A stretch of 64,000 nucleotides of DNA. Origin: F23-B02 sp963633225. GTDB lineage: Bacteria > Bacillota > Clostridia > Oscillospirales > Oscillospiraceae. A program made the translations under genes and the position numbers. Positions 61,287-64,000 of the stretch are shown here, piece after piece (positions within the stretch are counted from its first letter, which is position 1; each line of letters begins with the position of its first letter). The notes beneath the pieces were generated by a model. The model was not told the origin of the DNA, did not search any database, and worked only from the letters and a program-made list of their open reading frames with translations. The stretch covers positions 1 to 64,000 of the forward strand of contig CAVGXR010000063.1 in assembly GCA_963633225.1 (NCBI GenBank). Reading direction: 5' to 3'.

Positions 61287-61928
61287 ATGACAGTCGATGA
61301 TTTATCCGAAATTTTAAGTAAATGCTATAATGCTGCGCTGAAAGGTATTCCTAACACTAAAACTTGTTACGAACTTGCCGACGAATATATTGCTAAATAT
61401 CAGACCAAAGAACTGGCCATTAACAACTTTATAAAATGGCAAATAGCTAAATGCACCACTTCCGGTTTTGTAACAAGCCTCGGTGGAGTTATAACGTTAC
61501 CTGTTGCTATTCCAGCCAATCTCACCACTGTGTGGTATGTTCAGCTTCGAATGATTGCGACTATCGCAATAATGTCCGGCTGTGATCCTACAGACGATAT
61601 GGTTCAAACATTAGCATATATGTGTTTTACGGGCGCTGAAGCAGCAAAAATCTTCAAAGAAGCAGGCATTAAAGCAGGTGAAAAGTTTGCAGAGCAAGCC
61701 ATACGAAAAATACCTATAGAAATTATCAATCGTATTAATCGGCTCACAATGCAACGTTTTATAACAAAATTTGGTGAAAAGGGCGTAATCAACCTCGGAA
61801 AAATGATACCTGTCGTAGGAGGAATCATCGGCGGCAGTTTTGATTTCGTTGGGACTTCAGCTATGGCCGCCACAGCCAAATCGACATTCTCAAAACTATC
61901 TGACGAAGAAGTAATTGTCGTTATGTAA
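61287..61928 (+). CDS. EcsC family protein encoded against the phage structural genes (candidate moron)
   Basis: A 213-residue protein of the EcsC family. The core is recognisable: SGFVTSLGGVITLPVAIPAN, then LTTVWYVQLRMIATIAIMSG, DPTDDMVQTLAYMCFTGAEA and a C-terminal VGGIIGGSFDFVGTSAMA. ATG 61287 has GGAG about 10 bases upstream; ATG 61266 has none. It is the only plus-strand gene in 24 kb of phage DNA, has its own promoter and is more AT-rich than the host. Such lone reversed genes are typically expressed from the prophage and can change host properties or exclude other phages; the exact role is unknown. Only 8 bases separate it from the convergent gene, with no terminator. Confidence 0.75.
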   Translation: MTVDDLSEILSKCYNAALKGIPNTKTCYELADEYIAKYQTKELAINNFIKWQIAKCTTSGFVTSLGGVITLPVAIPANLTTVWYVQLRMIATIAIMSGCDPTDDMVQTLAYMCFTGAEAAKIFKEAGIKAGEKFAEQAIRKIPIEIINRINRLTMQRFITKFGEKGVINLGKMIPVVGGIIGGSFDFVGTSAMAATAKSTFSKLSDEEVIVVM

Positions 61929-61936
61929 TAAATATC

Positions 61937-62519
61937 CTACAAACGTCTGCGAGATTCGCTGTTATATGCGTCAATGTTTTTGTTACGCTGTTGATTTGCC
62001 ATTCCAATTAATGTTGAAGTAACAAATGCTGCACCGATGGCCGCATTTCCGGCTATAGTTGCCATAGGTATATAGCCTTTTCCTTTTACGAATAATACGG
62101 CCTGCTTCCGATTATAATACTTTGCCAGACTGCTACCTAAAATTACACCGGCAGTCATAGTCCCTGCCTGCTGCTTATAATCCTTAATCCATGAAGTTTT
62201 TTTCTTGCCCTTTATAACGAGCTCTCGACCCTTATCGGCCTCATAAGCCGTCTGAAGGCGCTTATACGCTTCTTTTTTCTGCTTCGCTGTTTTTACTAAA
62301 GTCTTGTCGCTTTCACGAATTTTCTTTAAATCGCCAGAAGCTTTAGCTGCAGAACGGTTTTTTTTTCGCAGTCTCGTACTCCGATTCTGCTTTTCGATAG
62401 CGTTCAAGACCGGCTTTAGTATAACTGCCATCTTTATTCTGGTATCTACGGACTCCCCATTTCATACCAAGGATACCATAATGCATCAGTTCATCATTGC
62501 TTTCATAATAAATATCCAT
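61937..62519 (-). pseudogene. GMKWG-tagged phage protein, frameshifted at a 9-A tract
   Basis: ATG 62519, with AGGAGG upstream, starts MDIYYESNDELMHYGILGMK and continues WGVRRYQNKDGSYTKAGLERY up to residue 55, then meets nine A (62366-62358) and stops soon after. With one A fewer (or a +1 shift) the frame runs on as KKNRSAAKASGDLKKIRES to 61937, giving about 193 residues. The C-terminal half has two hydrophobic stretches (AGTMTAGVILGSSLAKYY and IAGNAAIGAAFVTSTLIGM). Both halves look intact otherwise, so the shift may be recent, phase-variable, programmed or a sequencing error. It is the second of three tagged genes. Confidence 0.7.
62358..62366 (-). repeat. Poly-A tract (9 A on the coding strand) inside the second tagged gene
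   Basis: Nine T on the plus strand. The gene upstream and downstream of the tract is in two different frames. A tract of eight would restore one frame. Confidence 0.85.
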
Positions 62520-62520
62520 A

Positions 62521-63039
62521 TTAACCTCCTCGTAGAGCTTTAATTGAAAGCGCTATTGCGAGAGCAGAACCCCCGATTGCCAGTACATCGCCGGCGGTGT
62601 CAAGAACTTCTCTGGTGAGTTCTCTTCCTTTTGTGATGTTCGGTTTCTCGTCAACACCGAACAGATCATTGTATCTCAACTCTAACTGCTCTCGATCGAT
62701 GGCTTTTCTGAGCTCTTGATCAGTCATCTCGCTGAGGTCCATTCTCTTTCGAGTAGCTTTGGGCGCTGTTTCACGCTCAATCTTTTTCATCTTATTGACA
62801 AGATCGGAGCTGCTGTCAACTGCCTTTTTAGTTCTTTCAAGGTCTTCTCTCACCCAACGTTTGGAATCGGGAGAGCTGGTATCTATCCGGCTCTCTTTTT
62901 TCTTTGCCTTGTTTTCCCTTATGTCACGGTCATACCGCTTCTTGCCGGCCTCCGTGAGGGTACCATCTTCGTTCTGATATCTACGGACACCCCATTTCAT
63001 GCCGAGGATACCATAGTGCATCAGTTCATTATTTTCCAT
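62521..63039 (-). CDS. GMKWG-tagged phage protein, intact short form
   Basis: A 172-residue protein. The tag occupies residues 5-18 (ELMHYGILGMKWGVRR), followed by YQNEDGTLTEAGKKRYDRD, a pattern I recall from many Firmicutes phage proteins without known function. A charged helical body leads to a hydrophobic C-terminal segment (TAGDVLAIGGSALAIALSIK). ATG 63039 gives the same N-terminal layout as the two paralogues; GTG 63063, overlapping the previous stop, is the alternative. It ends 2 bases before the second tagged gene. Confidence 0.7.
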   Translation of the reverse strand: MENNELMHYGILGMKWGVRRYQNEDGTLTEAGKKRYDRDIRENKAKKKESRIDTSSPDSKRWVREDLERTKKAVDSSSDLVNKMKKIERETAPKATRKRMDLSEMTDQELRKAIDREQLELRYNDLFGVDEKPNITKGRELTREVLDTAGDVLAIGGSALAIALSIKALRGG

Positions 63040-63059
63040 TTTGAATTGTTCACATCCCT

Positions 63060-63392
63060 TCACTCTGGATCAGCAGTAACATTGATACGCCACTCGAGCT
63101 CGGAAATCTGACGATTGATAGCTTCCATGACCGCAGAGCTTGAGGGCGGATCAAATACGAGCTTCACCTTCAGGTACACATAGGTCTTGATCATCTCAAG
63201 TCGTGAATCATTAACAAAATCGCTCCATACCGCCTCGGAGTCCTCAATGTAAAACCCCGCCTCAGGGCCGACGCCAAGCTGCGTCAGAACCGAAAAGGCG
63301 GAATTGATATGCATGATAACATCCTGGTCAAAGTGTTCATAGTCTTCGGTTATGCCCAGGAGTTTTTTTATTGATGTCAGGATACTTTCCAT
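63060..63392 (-). CDS. Phage head-tail connector-like protein
   Basis: A 110-residue helical protein of the gp6-like connector type: LTSIKKLLGITEDYEHFDQD, VIMHINSAFSVLTQLGVGP and EMIKTYVYLKVKLVFDPPSS. The type usually follows the capsid gene; here it precedes the large terminase, which is unusual. GGAGGTGA lies about 14 bases upstream of ATG 63392, a long spacing. Confidence 0.7.
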   Translation of the reverse strand: MESILTSIKKLLGITEDYEHFDQDVIMHINSAFSVLTQLGVGPEAGFYIEDSEAVWSDFVNDSRLEMIKTYVYLKVKLVFDPPSSSAVMEAINRQISELEWRINVTADPE

Positions 63393-63405
63393 ACTGAGAT
63401 GCGTT

Positions 63406-63822
63406 TCACCTCCATGGGCATGTGTCGCCCGGTCGTCTTTCTATCGGCGCTGTGATCAACTGACTTTCATCGCCGTAATGTATTGCATTGTGCGTGCTCA
63501 ATCGTGTGCATATGGCGTTTTCAGGATTAAACACGCAGAAATTTTGATTAAGTATGTCTTCATATGTTATCGGATTGATGTGGTGTATGATAATCTTGCT
63601 GCGGATCTCATAGCCATCCATTCCGAGGTCACATCCGTTGTCTCTTATGGCGATCTCGTCGCGGAAGCGCCGCCAAGCGTCTGAATGGTAGAACTCCTGA
63701 TTCAGCCACCGTCGATAGCCGAACGTTTCTCGTCCTACGACTCCATCGAGCTTTAAATATCTGAATCGCTCCTCGAAGCTCGGAAGGCGGATGAGTTCCG
63801 AATAGGATTTAAAACTCGTCAT
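63406..63822 (-). CDS. HNH endonuclease
   Basis: A 138-residue HNH nuclease. The motif is visible as IIIHHINPITYEDIL (His pair), NPENAICTRLSTHNAIHYGD (Asn and final His); DNGCDLGM replaces the usual zinc cysteines. HNH proteins near terminases assist packaging-site cleavage in many cos phages. ATG 63822 has GGAGG 8 bases upstream and overlaps the end of the previous gene by 14 bases. Confidence 0.85.
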   Translation of the reverse strand: MTSFKSYSELIRLPSFEERFRYLKLDGVVGRETFGYRRWLNQEFYHSDAWRRFRDEIAIRDNGCDLGMDGYEIRSKIIIHHINPITYEDILNQNFCVFNPENAICTRLSTHNAIHYGDESQLITAPIERRPGDTCPWR

Positions 63823-64000
63823 CGGGATCCTCCACTCCGCTGTAGCGCTGCATCGCCTTGACTGCATTGGCATAAAGCTCTTTGATTTCCTCGGAGGACT
63901 CGACAGCCTTGGTCTTGGCTCGAAGCAGCTTGTTTTCCTCCTCGAGCTTTTCTCGTTCAAGGCGCTCCTTCTCTGAGCCGAGCTTCAGAAAATGTGTAAT
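63809..64000 (-). CDS. C-terminal part of a phage protein, probably terminase small subunit (runs off the window)
   Basis: The last 63 residues of a gene that enters from beyond 64,000, ending at TAA 63811-63809. It is a charged coiled coil (KLGSEKERLEREKLEEENKL, then KELYANAVKAMQRYSG and an acidic end DPDDEF), as at the C terminus of small terminase subunits. Position just before HNH and large terminase supports this. Confidence 0.6.
   Translation of the reverse strand: MTHFLKLGSEKERLEREKLEEENKLLRAKTKAVESSEEIKELYANAVKAMQRYSGVEDPDDEF

Larger units (their letters stand above)
40165..64000 (-). mobile_element. Siphovirus-type prophage (continues beyond the window)
   Basis: From about 40.1 kb, genes switch to a minus-strand structural module of a tailed phage with an HK97-type head and long non-contractile tail, and base composition becomes more AT-rich than the host part. 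The order from the right is terminase, portal, protease-capsid, head-tail joining, tail tube, tail tip, fibres, holin. The left boundary lies between the holin stop (40165) and the flavodiiron promoter (about 40.0-40.1 kb); I could not identify an attachment core. Integrase, repressor and replication genes are not in the window and may lie to the right. No endolysin is seen. Confidence 0.9.

Noticed and set aside
40165..64000. Repeated string CATTTTGAA on the plus strand across the phage region as a possible regulatory repeat
   Set aside because: Several copies are the TTCAAAATG context of start codons and others are Gln-Asn codons inside genes; similar strings occur in the host part, so no enrichment can be claimed.

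Overview
The window looks like a chromosomal segment of a gut-type anaerobic Clostridia bacterium (Oscillospiraceae-like; inferred from gene content, not proven). The evidence is strong Shine-Dalgarno sites, a HrcA/CIRCE-controlled groES-groEL, CstA, flavodiiron protein, corrinoid methyl-transfer genes with a RACo-type activator, DUF5685/DUF512/YceD-L32 genes, and GC-rich host codon use. No rRNA or CRISPR array is seen. Two tRNA genes are present: Leu(UAA) and Ala(GGC).

Layout, host part (1-40.1 kb). 0.25-2.7 kb: a broken four-helix-bundle gene, then a MerR regulator and a DAP-dehydrogenase-like oxidoreductase whose promoter has the 19-bp spacer typical of MerR activation. 2.9-5.6 kb (minus): Crp-like regulator, 2[4Fe-4S] ferredoxin and oleate hydratase, with a 35-bp palindrome upstream. 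5.8-11.5 kb: a corrinoid methyl-transfer locus made of two divergent units (DUF2284, UroD-B12 fusion and TetR on minus; RACo activator and homocysteine methyltransferase on plus). 11.6-15.6 kb: YoaK-like membrane protein, MBL hydrolase with TauE exporter, a candidate small RNA, LysR. 15.7-18.9 kb: groESL and a THUMP rRNA methyltransferase. 19-21.4 kb: an unrecognised protein and CstA. 21.9-28 kb: response regulator, kinase, HtrA protease, then a large PEP-synthase-like ATP-grasp protein. 28-34 kb: tRNA-Leu, a P-loop ATPase, a DnaJ/DUF5685/zinc-ribbon operon, a lipoprotein, LrgAB, a PepSY protein. 34.3-38.7 kb: yceD-rpmF, DUF512, der, a PlsY-like protein, tRNA-Ala. 38.8-40 kb: flavodiiron protein.

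From about 40.1 kb to the window end lies a siphovirus-like prophage, lower in GC and almost entirely on the minus strand. In transcription order it holds a truncated terminase-small-like gene, HNH nuclease, connector, two small tagged proteins, large terminase, a third tagged protein, portal, a protease-capsid fusion, head-tail genes, major tail protein, chaperones, a 2123-residue tape measure, Dit, Tal, fibre and receptor-binding proteins, and holin. No integrase, repressor or endolysin is visible; the first two may lie beyond 64,000.

The most unusual signals are three. (1) A miniature mobile element with about 14-bp terminal inverted repeats, present in two copies plus a partial one, in which each full copy is flanked on both sides by near-identical terminator hairpins private to that locus. 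(2) Three prophage proteins that share an N-terminal HxGILGMKWG tag but have different bodies; one has an 11-G tract where its ribosome binding site should be, and another is frameshifted at a 9-A tract. (3) An EcsC-family gene with its own promoter, set against the direction of the phage structural genes. A structured minus-strand RNA near 14.4 kb and a KaiC-like/PEP-synthase fusion also deserve attention.
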